Shown one piece after another: positions 19,139-30,539 of a DNA stretch of 61,924 nt. The stretch comes from an uncultured Bacteroidia bacterium (GTDB lineage Bacteria; Bacteroidota; Bacteroidia; Bacteroidales; Prolixibacteraceae), in the NCBI GenBank assembly GCA_903854235.1, contig CAINVV010000193.1, forward strand, positions 1 through 61,924, written 5' to 3'. Each line of letters begins with the position of its first letter. Within the stretch, counting starts at the first letter, position 1. Below the pieces are notes generated by a model, which saw nothing but the letters and a program-made list of their open reading frames with translations, made no database searches and was not told the DNA's origin. A program made the position numbers and the translations under genes.

Positions 19139-19804
19139 CTATTTTAGGGCATTGGCATATAATTCGTTTGCACGGTCCCAATTGACAACGTTCCAATAGG
19201 CATCCGCATAATCTGCACGTTTGTTCTGGTATTTAAGATAGTAGGCGTGTTCCCACACATCCAGGCTCAGTACAGGAGTACCTTTAACCTCAGAGACCTG
19301 CATCAGCGGATTATCCTGGTTGGCGGTTGAATGGATTACCAGTTTACCGTTGACGACAGTCAGCCAAACCCATCCGGACCCAAATCTGCCAAGAGCGGCC
19401 TTCTTAAACTCCTCCTTGAAATGGTCAAAACTACCCCAGCTTGCCTTAATGGCCTCTCCGAGGGCACCTTTTGGCTCACCACCTGCTTTAGGGGCCATTC
19501 CGTTGAAATAAAAGGTGTGGTTCCATACACCGCCACCGTTGTTGCGAATAGCTGCAGGAGTCTCTGCTGTAACTGATTTTTGAAGATCGAGCAGCGACAT
19601 CTTCTCCTGGGGAGTACCGGCTACAAATTTGTTCAGATTGTCGACGTAGGCCTTGTGGTGCTTTCCGTAATGAATTTCCATGGTAGCCTTGTCGATGGAT
19701 GGCTCCAGTGCATCGAAGGCGTATGGTAATGGTTCCTGGCTAAACTGGCCAAATGCTGTGTTTTCCATAACTAACAAGAATAAGATGAATAGTAAATTTC
19801 TCAT
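19139..19804 (-). CDS. sod: Exported Fe/Mn-family superoxide dismutase
   Basis: This enzyme dismutates superoxide to hydrogen peroxide and oxygen. It has a signal peptide ([20 protein letters not shown]) ahead of the usual fold, so it should act in the periplasm or outside the cell. Metal ligands are H45, H96, D182 and H186 ([21 protein letters not shown]). The residues around the outer sphere (GG at 91-92, TANQDNPL with Q163) resemble the manganese type more than the iron type. 221 residues in total. The gene pairs with the downstream DUF4242 gene. Confidence 0.93.
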   Translation of the reverse strand: MRNLLFILFLLVMENTAFGQFSQEPLPYAFDALEPSIDKATMEIHYGKHHKAYVDNLNKFVAGTPQEKMSLLDLQKSVTAETPAAIRNNGGGVWNHTFYFNGMAPKAGGEPKGALGEAIKASWGSFDHFKEEFKKAALGRFGSGWVWLTVVNGKLVIHSTANQDNPLMQVSEVKGTPVLSLDVWEHAYYLKYQNKRADYADAYWNVVNWDRANELYANALK

Positions 19805-20121
19805 GATGTAATTTATTTAGAATGATTATAAACATTCATCCTATCTTACGAACCGGATGCTATTTTGTTACCGACCTAAACATTTTTTAGCAATTGGATG
19901 CAATTACCCTGCTACAACTTTACCATCAGATCCATTTCCTGGCGATGTCTTGATTCCAAGGCAAGTACGCTACCTACAACCGAACGGTCATCTTGATGAA
20001 GCTCCAAAATAAAGCCTTGGTTAGGAATACTTCTCACGATGGACCACAGATGGAAAACATCGAAGAGTAAAAAATTACATTTACATTTGGTGCCATAAAA
20101 AAACAACGCTTGAACATCCCA
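19805..20121. other. Intergenic region between sod and malQ
   Basis: The divergent spacer should hold promoters for both genes. The only clear element is the -7 candidate at 20082-20089 for malQ. A minus-strand frame covering 19912-20304 runs into malQ, lacks a family and is treated as chance. Confidence 0.5.
20082..20089 (+). promoter_or_regulatory. Candidate -7 promoter element for malQ
   Basis: TACATTTG fits the TAnnTTTG consensus and is 20-33 bases before the possible malQ starts. No matching -33 TTTG is evident. Confidence 0.4.
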
Positions 20122-21609
20122 ATGATCGTGAACAAAAGAGCCTCCGGTATTTTGCTGCATCCATCCTCCCTGTCTGGAAAATTCGGAATAGGGTCGCTTG
20201 GCGCAGAAGCCTATCAATTTGTCGACTGGCTCTCTGCATCGGGTCAAAAGGTTTGGCAAATGCTCCCGCTCGGACCTACCGACTGGAGTCACTCCCCTTA
20301 CCAATCCTATTCGGCCTTTGCCGGCAATCCGGATTTAATTGATCTGGACAGGCTGGTTGGTTTGGGCTACCTCGAGGCAGAACAACTGAACGATCCACCA
20401 TTGTTCCCGGCAAGTAAGATTGATTTCAAAAAAGTGATACCCTACCGGGAGAAGCTTTTGAAATCGTCCTATGATCGATTCGTAAAACTCGATGGTTTTG
20501 CCACAACGGCCTACCACCAATTCTGGGATCAGCACTGGTGGTGGTTGGAGTCGTGGTCACTCTTTGATGCCTGCAGAAAAAATCTCCCCGGCAAAGACTG
20601 GACACACTGGGAGGAACCGCTACAGGAACGAACCCGGGAAGCACTTTCAGATTATTATCAACTTTACAGGGAGACAGTCCTTTACAGCCGTTTCCTGCAA
20701 TTCCTATTTTTCGATCAATGGTTCTCCCTAAAAAATTATGCCAACGGGAAGGGAGTTTCCATTTTTGGCGATATCCCGCTTTATGTTGCCTTCAACAGTT
20801 CGGATGTATGGAACAACCAGTCTCTCTTTTTGTTGGATAAAAAACGGCAGCCAACGCTCGTAGGAGGCGTTCCGCCCGATTACTTCAGTGAGACCGGTCA
20901 GTTATGGGGCAATCCATTGTTCGATTGGGAACAGATGAAACAAAAAGGGTATGATTGGTGGATGGCAAGATTGCATTTTAATCTACGGCTATTTGATTTT
21001 GTGAGAATCGATCATTTCCGCGGACTTGAATCTTTTTGGGCCATCCCGGCAGGAGAAAAAACAGCCATCAAAGGCAGTTGGATGAAAGCCAATGGAGATG
21101 AGATGCTCGGTCTTCTGCAACAACAGGTCGGAACCTTGCCTATCGTGGCAGAGGATCTGGGCTTGATTACCCCGGAAGTAGATCAGCTACGCAAGAAATA
21201 TGCCCTGCCAGGGATGAAAGTACTCCAGTTTGCCTTCTCAGACGAGGCCGACAATACCCATCTGCCGCATAACTTTGCCCCTGATTTTGTGGCTTACACC
21301 GGTACCCACGACAACAACACCACTGCAGGGTGGCTTCAGTCACTTGAAAAGGATGAAAAGAAGAAGATTGACCAATACCTGGGTGTAGAGAATGCGGAAG
21401 TATGGATCCTTATCAGGAAAGTGGAAGAGTCGGTCGCTCAACTGGCCATCCTCCCAATGCAGGACCTCCTTGGACTTGCCTCCTCCGCCCGAACCAACAC
21501 GCCCGGAACGATAAAAGGCAACTGGATCTGGCGGATGAAAGCAAATCAAATCAAACCCTCTCAGGGGAAGAAACTGCTTGAACTCACCAGGTTGTTTGGC
21601 AGAGATTGA
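20110..21609 (+). CDS. malQ: 4-alpha-glucanotransferase (amylomaltase)
   Basis: The GH77 enzyme transfers alpha-1,4-glucan segments between malto-oligosaccharides. The protein has 499 residues from TTG at 20110, or 495 from ATG at 20122, which is equally plausible. Signatures are GILLHPSSL near the N-terminus, the WQMLPLGPTDW loop, the nucleophile region FDFVRIDHFRGLESFW, the acid/base region IVAEDLGLITPEV, and YTGTHDNNTTAGW. The size matches the short amylomaltase class, not the long DPE2-like form. It stands alone between unrelated genes and ends 28 bases from the convergent YciI-like gene. Confidence 0.95.
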   Translation: MNIPMIVNKRASGILLHPSSLSGKFGIGSLGAEAYQFVDWLSASGQKVWQMLPLGPTDWSHSPYQSYSAFAGNPDLIDLDRLVGLGYLEAEQLNDPPLFPASKIDFKKVIPYREKLLKSSYDRFVKLDGFATTAYHQFWDQHWWWLESWSLFDACRKNLPGKDWTHWEEPLQERTREALSDYYQLYRETVLYSRFLQFLFFDQWFSLKNYANGKGVSIFGDIPLYVAFNSSDVWNNQSLFLLDKKRQPTLVGGVPPDYFSETGQLWGNPLFDWEQMKQKGYDWWMARLHFNLRLFDFVRIDHFRGLESFWAIPAGEKTAIKGSWMKANGDEMLGLLQQQVGTLPIVAEDLGLITPEVDQLRKKYALPGMKVLQFAFSDEADNTHLPHNFAPDFVAYTGTHDNNTTAGWLQSLEKDEKKKIDQYLGVENAEVWILIRKVEESVAQLAILPMQDLLGLASSARTNTPGTIKGNWIWRMKANQIKPSQGKKLLELTRLFGRD

Positions 21610-21637
21610 ACAGAATGATTCCACCTGCATTCGCGGC

Positions 21638-22099
21638 TTACTGAATGCTGGTCTTTTGGATTTTTTTCTGCAATTTAAGATATTCCGGCAAAGCGGCAGA
21701 GCCATACCATTTGAATAGTTCGGCTTCCAGAACTTTTTCCCTGATGGTGGGATCTGATTGCAGCAACTCGCCAGCCTCCTCAAGGGTAGAGACATTGAGG
21801 ATGAAAATTCCCCTGTAGGATTTGTCGTTCTTCCAAAAGGGACCTGCTACAACCAGTTTCCCCATTTCGGCCAACCGGCCAATATTTTTAAAATGGCCGG
21901 CAAAGAGGTTGGCTCTTTTCACCGAATCTTGCAGGTCGTTGCTTCCGGTTTTCAAAATGGCCATTACATACCATTTCATTCCATACTCATCGGCTCCCAG
22001 CGATTTGGCCAGGGCAGGATCATACTCCTTTTGTTCCACCTGGGCAGTTGTCGGCACAACCAGCAAAAACAGAAAAGCCATTAGTACGATTGCTCTCAT
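21638..22099 (-). CDS. Exported YciI-like protein
   Basis: The signal peptide MRAIVLMAFLFLLVVPTTAQ is followed by a ferredoxin-like domain of the YCII-related family (about 40-130; KWYVMAILKTG, LAEMGKLVVAGPF, RGIFILNVSTLEEA). The family includes muconolactone-isomerase-like and chlorinated-catechol enzymes, but most members have no known reaction. 153 residues. The signal peptide is unusual for this fold. No partner gene is evident. Confidence 0.8.
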   Translation of the reverse strand: MRAIVLMAFLFLLVVPTTAQVEQKEYDPALAKSLGADEYGMKWYVMAILKTGSNDLQDSVKRANLFAGHFKNIGRLAEMGKLVVAGPFWKNDKSYRGIFILNVSTLEEAGELLQSDPTIREKVLEAELFKWYGSAALPEYLKLQKKIQKTSIQ

Positions 22100-22369
22100 A
22101 AACTCTATGATTTTAAAGTAAGTAATCCGGTTGATACATTTTTACTGCAATTAAAAAATTCGGTTTCATCCCAAAAACCATCTTGCAATAAAAAACTTAC
22201 TGATGGGTGACCAGTCATTTATGCAAGGTGACATTCATAGGTAATTATTTGAGCATATTTAGCTGATTGATCACTGAAATTGGTACAAAAAAAATCCGGG
22301 TACGAACCTTGACCGATCAGAAACCAAACATCGTGCTAAACGTAAATAGATAAAATAAAAAATAGCTGA

Positions 22370-22804
22370 ATGGAAAATACATTATCCTCTCCAATCACGG
22401 TAGCAGTGGAGGTTAAAACACCTCTTGCCGTGTCCTGGGAATGCTGGACCAATCCGAAGCACATCCTCGGGTGGCACTTCGCTTCCGACGACTGGCATTC
22501 CACCAAAGCGGAAAACAATTTAATAATTGGCGGTTCCTTTCTGACGAGAATGGGGGCAAAGGATGGAAGTTTTGGATTTGATTTTTATGGCATTTATACC
22601 AGAATCATTCCGTTGGAGCTCATTGAATTGACCCTGGGTGATGACAGAAAAGTAAAAATAAAATTCGAAGCAAACGGTGAAGGAACCAGGGTGACAGAAA
22701 TATTCGAAGCCGAAACTACCAACCCGCTTGAGTTGCAAAAAGGTGGTTGGCAGGCCATTCTCAACAATTTTAAAAAATACACGGAGGCAAGGAAGCAGCA
22801 ATAA
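22370..22804 (+). CDS. SRPBCC / AHSA1-like protein
   Basis: The 144-residue protein has the START-like fold of the AHSA1 group. The N-terminal ITVAVEVKTPLAVSWECWTNP (shown in part) and WHFASDDWHS motifs are typical, as is the C-terminal GGWQAILNNFKKYTE helix. These proteins bind hydrophobic ligands or resemble the Hsp90 activator Aha1; bacterial roles are mostly unknown. There is no signal peptide. It stands alone, with about 270 bases of AT-rich DNA upstream in which I see no feature. Confidence 0.87.
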   Translation: MENTLSSPITVAVEVKTPLAVSWECWTNPKHILGWHFASDDWHSTKAENNLIIGGSFLTRMGAKDGSFGFDFYGIYTRIIPLELIELTLGDDRKVKIKFEANGEGTRVTEIFEAETTNPLELQKGGWQAILNNFKKYTEARKQQ

Positions 22805-22894
22805 ATAAGATTACTTTTGACAATTGTGCCAAATATGGATTCACGGAGCTGTGTCAAGTCATCCATTCGCTGAATCATCACTGCTTTCTTGTTT

Positions 22895-23689
22895 ATGTTT
22901 CTATTGGATCTGTTAACTGATTATTCTTTGCTGACGCTGCTATTGCTTTCCCTGTTTGCCTTTGCTGCGGGATTTATCGATGCGGCTGTTGGCGGAGGCG
23001 GACTCATTCAACTGCCGGCATTGCTGATCCAGTTTCACGACACGCCACTGCCCACGCTTTTCGGAACCAACAAGATCGCGGCATTATCCGGGACTTCTGT
23101 TGCAGCCTATCAATATTCGAAAAGGATAAAATACAACTTCAAGCTACTGGTGGTCATTGCAGTATCCGCTTTTATTGCCTCCTACCTGGGTGCCAATGCT
23201 GTCAGCCACCTCAATGTGAAGGCCTTGAAACCCATCGTTCTGGTTATTCTGATACTCATCGCCATCTATACCTTTTCAACGAAAGATCTTGGGTTAAAAC
23301 AGACCAAAAACATCTCCCTATATCGCCAGATGATGTATGGATCCCTGATCGGACTGATTGTGGGATTTTACGATGGCTTCTTCGGCCCTGGAACCGGCAG
23401 TTTCTTTGTACTTGGGTTTGTGGTGATACTCGGCTTTGAGTTTGTTGTCGCCTCCGCCTATGCCAAGATCATCAATTGCATGACCAATATCTCGGCGCTC
23501 TTTGTATTCGTCAGGCAAGGAAATTATATGCTTGGAATAGCCGTACTGATGTCTGTTTGCAACATAGCCGGAAACTTTGCGGGTAGCCGGATGGCCCTCA
23601 AAAAAGGGAACAGCTATATAAGGGTCGTCTTCCTCGTCATCGTCTCCATGATGATTGCCAGGTATGGATATGACATTCTGGTTAACTGA
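22895..23689 (+). CDS. TauE/SafE family membrane permease
   Basis: About eight hydrophobic segments make up nearly the whole protein (264 residues from the ATG at 22895; TTG at 22889 is an alternative). Repeated-half motifs are GFIDAAVGGGGLIQLPALL and YDGFFGPGTGSFFVLGF, the TauE/SafE signature. The family exports or imports small sulfur-containing anions such as sulfite, sulfoacetate or thiosulfate. The substrate here cannot be told from context. Confidence 0.9.
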   Translation: MFLLDLLTDYSLLTLLLLSLFAFAAGFIDAAVGGGGLIQLPALLIQFHDTPLPTLFGTNKIAALSGTSVAAYQYSKRIKYNFKLLVVIAVSAFIASYLGANAVSHLNVKALKPIVLVILILIAIYTFSTKDLGLKQTKNISLYRQMMYGSLIGLIVGFYDGFFGPGTGSFFVLGFVVILGFEFVVASAYAKIINCMTNISALFVFVRQGNYMLGIAVLMSVCNIAGNFAGSRMALKKGNSYIRVVFLVIVSMMIARYGYDILVN

Positions 23690-23748
23690 GCTATTTAAGC
23701 CACGCAAATTATTGTAAATTCACCTCTTGAACATTAAAGACTTCCGAT

Positions 23749-24372
23749 ATGAGAAACTTACTTCTAGGTCTATCCTTCCTGCTTCTTACCTTCAGCACCC
23801 ATGCACAACAAAATACCAACACCATGAAAACTGCCTTGTTAATTGTGGACATTCAAAATTTTTACTTTCCCGGGGAGGGTCCGGGGCTGTATCGTGCAGA
23901 TTCTGCTGCCAAGGCAGCCAAAGAGGTGCTTCAAATTTTCAGAAGGGAGAAACAACTGGTGGTGCATGTTCGGCATCAATCCAAGAAGGGGTTTGAAATC
24001 CACTCCTCCGTGACTCCCCTACCGGAAGAAAAGGTGATCACCAAACAAGAGGTGAATAGTTTCTACAAAACGGACTTGCTCGAACACCTGAAAGCCAATC
24101 AGGTAACCAATCTCTTGATCATCGGAATGCAAACGCAAATGTGTCTGGAAGGCGCGGTTCGGGCTGCGCACGATTACGGTTTTGATTGCACAGTAGTTCA
24201 GGATGCCTGCGCCACAAGGGATGTGAAATTCGGGGATAAAATGGTCAAGGCAGCCGATGTGCAGATTGCCATACTGGCCACCCTGACGGATGGAAAATAC
24301 GCCAGGGTCATTGATCTGAAGGAGTTCAAAGAGCATACGGACAAATACCTGCACCCGCAAAAAGAGTTTTAA
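23749..24372 (+). CDS. Isochorismatase-family cysteine hydrolase, probably exported
   Basis: A signal peptide (MRNLLLGLSFLLLTFSTHAQ) precedes an isochorismatase-like hydrolase. The catalytic triad is D34 (LLIVDIQN), K99 (ITKQEVNSFYKT) and C132 (GMQTQMCLEGAV). The family includes nicotinamidases and other amidases. The substrate is not predictable. A second ATG at 23824, exactly where cytoplasmic homologues begin, would yield a version without the signal, so dual localisation is possible. The SDR gene follows after 24 bases, probably in the same operon. Confidence 0.88.
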   Translation: MRNLLLGLSFLLLTFSTHAQQNTNTMKTALLIVDIQNFYFPGEGPGLYRADSAAKAAKEVLQIFRREKQLVVHVRHQSKKGFEIHSSVTPLPEEKVITKQEVNSFYKTDLLEHLKANQVTNLLIIGMQTQMCLEGAVRAAHDYGFDCTVVQDACATRDVKFGDKMVKAADVQIAILATLTDGKYARVIDLKEFKEHTDKYLHPQKEF

Positions 24373-24396
24373 ATTTCAATTCAACAAATAGATAAA

Positions 24397-25119
24397 ATGA
24401 AAATATCAGGTAACACCATTCTAATCACAGGCGGTGCCACCGGCATTGGGTTGGGATTGACAGAACGCTTCGTCAAGGAAGGGAATAAAGTGATCATTTG
24501 TGGTAGGAGGCCCGAGGTGTTGGCAGAAGCCAGACAGAAATTCCCCTCCGTTCTTACAAAAGAGGTGGATTTGGCCGATGAAGGACAGCGGATTGCGCTC
24601 TTTGAATGGATATCAACGAATCATAGAGAGTTGAGTGTGCTGATCAACAATGCGGGCATTCAACAGCGACTTTCCATTTCTGACGAAGATTTTTATGCAA
24701 AGGCCAAACGGGAGATGGCCATTAACATCGAAGCGCCTATTCACCTGACCTCCCTTTTCCAGAAGCTTGAGAATTTAAGAACGGTGATGAATGTGACCTC
24801 CGGCCTGGCTTTTGTTCCAATGATCAATGCCCCGGTCTATTGCGCCACCAAATCATTTCTCCATTCTTTTAACAGTTCGCTTTACAAGTTACTGGGGAAA
24901 CGAGGCATCGAAGTCATCGAGATCATTCCTCCGGGACTAAACACCGATTTGGGAGGGAAAGGGCTGCACGACAGTTTTCCGCCGGTTTCGGAGTTCATTG
25001 AAACCATCTTTCAACAGTTGGCAGAAGGAAAAACCAAACTGACCTTTGGGATGAGTGCAATGATGGTGAAAGCCAGTCAGGAAGAGATGGAAAACGCTTT
25101 CAACAGGATGAATCCCTAG
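24397..25119 (+). CDS. SDR-family oxidoreductase (DltE-like)
   Basis: Short-chain dehydrogenase of 240 residues with the NAD(P) loop TGGATGIGLGL, the NNAG motif (LINNAGIQQR) and the catalytic YxxxK in YCATKSF. The sequence resembles the DltE/YciK-like SDR subgroup. The substrate is unknown. It is preceded by the isochorismatase-like gene and ends 19 bases from the convergent WG-repeat gene. Confidence 0.88.
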   Translation: MKISGNTILITGGATGIGLGLTERFVKEGNKVIICGRRPEVLAEARQKFPSVLTKEVDLADEGQRIALFEWISTNHRELSVLINNAGIQQRLSISDEDFYAKAKREMAINIEAPIHLTSLFQKLENLRTVMNVTSGLAFVPMINAPVYCATKSFLHSFNSSLYKLLGKRGIEVIEIIPPGLNTDLGGKGLHDSFPPVSEFIETIFQQLAEGKTKLTFGMSAMMVKASQEEMENAFNRMNP

Positions 25120-25138
25120 CATACTTATCCAACGAAAG

Positions 25139-25603
25139 TCACAACTTTACAATCTTCCATTTGCCATTTTCTTTCACGTGTGCCATTCCCTTGTAGCAAC
25201 AGGCACCGTGAAAGTTGTTGGCCTCCTCATACTTCGGCGGGATCACGTCCTTGCCGGTCTTGTCAATGAATCCATACAATTTCCCAGATTTGACGGCAGC
25301 GTATCCACCAATGAAATGCCAGGTAAAGTCATATTTCGGGGCAACTATCTCTTTGCCACTTTCGTCGAGGTATCCATATTTACCAGCCAGTCGTACCGCC
25401 GCCCTCCCCTCCATAAAAGGATAAGCCAGATCGTATCGTGGTGCAACCACCTCTTTGCCGGACGCATCCTTGTAACCATACTTGTTGTTAGCGCCTGAAA
25501 GGAATGGTCTTAGCTGAGCCAGAGCCATCTGCCCCACAAAAAAGAGGAGCAGAATTAACTGATAACGCATCAAAAGCCTTTTGAAACTATTCTTGTTTTT
25601 CAT
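25139..25603 (-). CDS. Exported WG-repeat protein
   Basis: Signal peptide (about 1-30), then at least three WG-type beta repeats with the pattern KYGYxDxSGKEVVAPRYD (KYGYKDASGKE, KYGYLDESGKE, LYGFIDKTGKD) and a final incomplete repeat with CCYKGMAHV. WG repeats form binding beta-propeller-like sheets with no known enzymatic role. 154 residues. It follows the GH92 gene by about 41 bases in the same direction; the gap consists almost entirely of a heptamer repeat. Confidence 0.82.
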   Translation of the reverse strand: MKNKNSFKRLLMRYQLILLLFFVGQMALAQLRPFLSGANNKYGYKDASGKEVVAPRYDLAYPFMEGRAAVRLAGKYGYLDESGKEIVAPKYDFTWHFIGGYAAVKSGKLYGFIDKTGKDVIPPKYEEANNFHGACCYKGMAHVKENGKWKIVKL

Positions 25604-25612
25604 TCTTCAACC

Positions 25613-27888
<2,276 letters not shown>

Positions 27889-28264
27889 GGGAAACAGTTA
27901 GTAGTTAACAGTGGTATCCAACTTTAATGTGACGAGGAATCACGCAAAACGGATCTGGATTATAACATTCTGCGTCCTTCAGGTACCTGTCAAATAACCA
28001 CCGACAATTTTACAGAATTTCTATCAGTTAATAGCAAATGAAACCCCATTCCGGAAATTATAGATCCTTTGATTTCGATTCCTACTGACTACTTCTCGAA
28101 ATTGGTGCATTCATGCGATCATCATCCCCACCTTGGATAACTGTTTAGGATACAGGAACTCTGGAGCAGCCTTAAAGCCGGATTCCTATTCGTTTCAACT
28201 TTGCTGAAAAAAATGAAGAAACGATTGGTTTGATTCCAAAACTAAGTTTATCTTTATCATTATT

Positions 28265-28291
28265 AAGTCTAAATAAATTTAAATTAGACTT
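28265..28291. promoter_or_regulatory. Inverted repeat AAGTCTAA-N11-TTAGACTT
   Basis: Perfect 8-base arms (28265-28272 and 28284-28291) surround an AT-rich 11-base centre and are followed by TTTT. The position, about 175 bases before the carboxylase start and just upstream of a promoter-like sequence, fits an operator; a hairpin terminator for an unseen leader RNA is the alternative. Confidence 0.45.
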
Positions 28292-28293
28292 TT

Positions 28294-28316
28294 TTGTAAA
28301 ATCATCTGATTTACAA
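28294..28316. promoter_or_regulatory. Inverted repeat TTGTAAA-N9-TTTACAA
   Basis: Perfect 7-base arms at 28294-28300 and 28310-28316 lie two bases after the previous inverted repeat and eight bases before the -7-like TATAGTTG. The arrangement resembles a dimeric-regulator site overlapping the promoter's upstream part. Confidence 0.45.
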
Positions 28317-28465
28317 GGCATAATATAGTTGTTCCATTTGTTGTTCAACCGAAAATATGATGCAACAGATGCAAAAATCGACGATTTTGGACACAAACAG
28401 GTCAGAAATGGAGCTTGGTCATCCGGGAAGGACGGCCTGAATTTTAGATTGTAGAGCCAATTACT

Positions 28466-30025
28466 TTGAAACAATTGCCATCAAATATCAAACCCGGCGA
28501 TTTGCAGTTTAGGGAGCGGGTTGAAGCGTACAAACAGGTGATGGATACTTTCCGGACTAAAATGGAAGGTGTGGTCAGCAGAGAGAAAGATCCTGCCATG
28601 ATCAGGCATCGCGCACGCGGCAAAATGGATGCCCGGAGCAGGATCAATTTGCTGACTGACGAGCAGGCTCCATTTCTGGAGCTCTCAGCATTGGCTGCCG
28701 GCGGACAATATGAGGATCAATTTCCAGCTGCCGGAATCATCACCGGCATTGGAAAGATTCATGGCAAAACCTGTATGATTATGGCCAATGATGCCACCGT
28801 CAAGGGTGGCACTTACATCCGGGAAACCGTAAAAAAACAGTTAAGAGCACAGGAGATTGCCCTCAAGCACCACCTTCCCTGCAGTTAGTTGGTTGATTCA
28901 GGTGGAATATTTCTGCCGGAGCAATCAAACGTATTTCCCGATGGTGATGGCTTCGGGCGCATATTTTACAACCAGGCCAGGTTGTCGGCAGCCGGAATTA
29001 CACAGCTGGCCATTGTGATGGGATCCTGTACGGCTGGTGGTGCCTACGTACCCGGGATGAGCGATGAAACCATCATTGTCCGAAACCAGGGAACGATTTT
29101 TATAGGCGGACCACCGCTGGTAAAGGCAGCAACAGGAGAGGAGGTCAGCGCAGAAGAGCTTGGCGGAGCATCCCTTCATACTTCAGTTTCGGGTGTTGCC
29201 GATCATTTGGCAGAGGATGAAATTGATGCCATCCGGATTTGCAGAAACCTTTTTGAACTGATTCCAACCAGGGAAGTTTCCGCTTCGGAACAAATTGCCA
29301 TCGAGGATCCGACTTACGATCCGAAGGAACTTTACGGACTGGCACCGATTGATTTAAAAAAACCAGTTGAAATTTACGAAATCATTGCACGACTGACAGA
29401 TGGCAGCAAGTTTGAAGAGTTCAAGCGGGATTACGGGACAACGCTCGTTACCGGCTATGCAAGACTTCTGGGATTCCCCATCGGCCTTGTAGCCAACAAT
29501 GGATATCTAACCTCGGAGGCATCCCTGAAAGGAGCCCAATTCATTGGCATCTGCAATACGCGCAAGATTCCGATCCTTTTCCTGCAAAACATCACCGGAT
29601 TTATCGTGGGAAAAAAATACGAACACGAAGGACTCGTCCGAAACGGGGCAAAAATGATTCACGCAGTCTCGAAGGCACAGGTCCCAAGAATCACCATCTT
29701 ACTCGGCGGCTCCTTCGGGGCAGGAAATTATGCCATGTCAGGCAGGGGTTTTGATACCGATTTCCTCTTTATGTGGCCCAATGCGCGGATTGGCGTGATG
29801 GGCGGTCAGCAGGCTCAGGAGGTACTCAATGCCGTCAGGGGAAATGACGACCATCAGCTTCTGGCACAATTCGAAGAGGAAGGGTCTGCTTATTACAGCA
29901 GCTCAAGACTTTGGGATGACGGCATTCTTGATCCAGCGGATACAAGAGCCGTTGTTGGATTGGCCATTTCGATCGCCTCGACCAAAAAAAATACTCCTGT
30001 TCAGTTTGGAGTAGCACAATTCTAA
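28466..30025 (+). pseudogene. liuB: Methylcrotonyl-CoA carboxylase beta subunit, interrupted by one in-frame TAG
   Basis: The frame encodes a biotin-dependent acyl-CoA carboxyltransferase of about 519 residues, the usual length, from a TTG start. A single TAG at 28886-28888 (codon 141) splits it into 28466-28888 and 28889-30025. Both parts are conserved and in the same frame: HRARGKMDARSRI, ATVKGGTYIRETVKK, then LVDSGGIFLPEQ, GSCTAGGAYVPGMSDE, and a C-terminal FGAGNYAMSGRGF. Homologues read C-I/V-Y-L-V-D at the break; here it is C-S-stop-L-V-D, so a tyrosine codon has become a stop. Either a recent nonsense mutation or a sequencing error. Next to liuC and liuD genes, the methylcrotonyl-CoA substrate is likely. 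Confidence 0.85.
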
Positions 30026-30034
30026 TCATAAAAA

Positions 30035-30406
30035 ATGCTCAAAATGGAACTTAAATCATTTGTAACTGAAGTATATCAATCTATTGACCAGGCAGATGCA
30101 GTCAAATTTGCCTCCTACCTGACTCCAACCGGGTCTTTCCGCTTTGCCAATCATCCACCGGTGACAGGCAATCAGGCGGTCGAGGCATTTGTGGATGGAT
30201 TTTTCAAAAGCCTGAAAGGCATCCGTCACTCCGACCTGGAATACTGGGCGACGGAAGAGGTCCTGTTTGTGAATGGGACTGTAACTTATACCCGCCACAA
30301 CGATACCACCCTTGCGCTTCCTTTTTCCTGTACCTGGAAGATGAAAGAGCTATTGATTGATCAATATTTGATCTTCATCGACAGTTCAGAATTGTATCAA
30401 TCCTGA
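30035..30406 (+). CDS. NTF2/SnoaL-like protein
   Basis: The 123-residue protein (start ATG at 30035 or 30044) has the cone-shaped NTF2-like fold pattern: an N-terminal helix (VTEVYQSIDQADAVKFASYL), FVDGFFKSLKGIRH, and C-terminal strands ending LIDQYLIFID. Many members bind small molecules; some are isomerases or polyketide cyclases. It is embedded between carboxylase beta and the hydratase. Its role in leucine breakdown is unknown. Confidence 0.75.
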   Translation: MLKMELKSFVTEVYQSIDQADAVKFASYLTPTGSFRFANHPPVTGNQAVEAFVDGFFKSLKGIRHSDLEYWATEEVLFVNGTVTYTRHNDTTLALPFSCTWKMKELLIDQYLIFIDSSELYQS

Positions 30407-30539
30407 ATTCAATTCCTTGAAATAAAATTTCTAACAGACGGATTGTCTTGAAGGGTCAAATACAAAAAGCCTTGTGAAAACTTTTTTCTCAAAGCCAGCT
30501 ACAGGCAGATTGATTTAGAAATACATCATCAAAATTCAA

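Larger units (their letters stand above)
27889..28465. other. Regulatory region upstream of the leucine/mevalonate gene block
   Basis: 577 bases lie between the divergent GH92 gene and the carboxylase gene. No supported coding frame was found. It holds two adjacent inverted repeats (28265-28291 and 28294-28316) and a near-consensus -7 element TATAGTTG at 28324-28331, which would suit the carboxylase transcript. Confidence 0.55.

Noticed and set aside
28886-28888. TAG as a recoded amino acid (for example pyrrolysine)
   Set aside because: TAG is used as an ordinary stop by other genes here (for example at 17278-17280 and 25117-25119), no recoding system is seen, and a normal Tyr is expected at that position.
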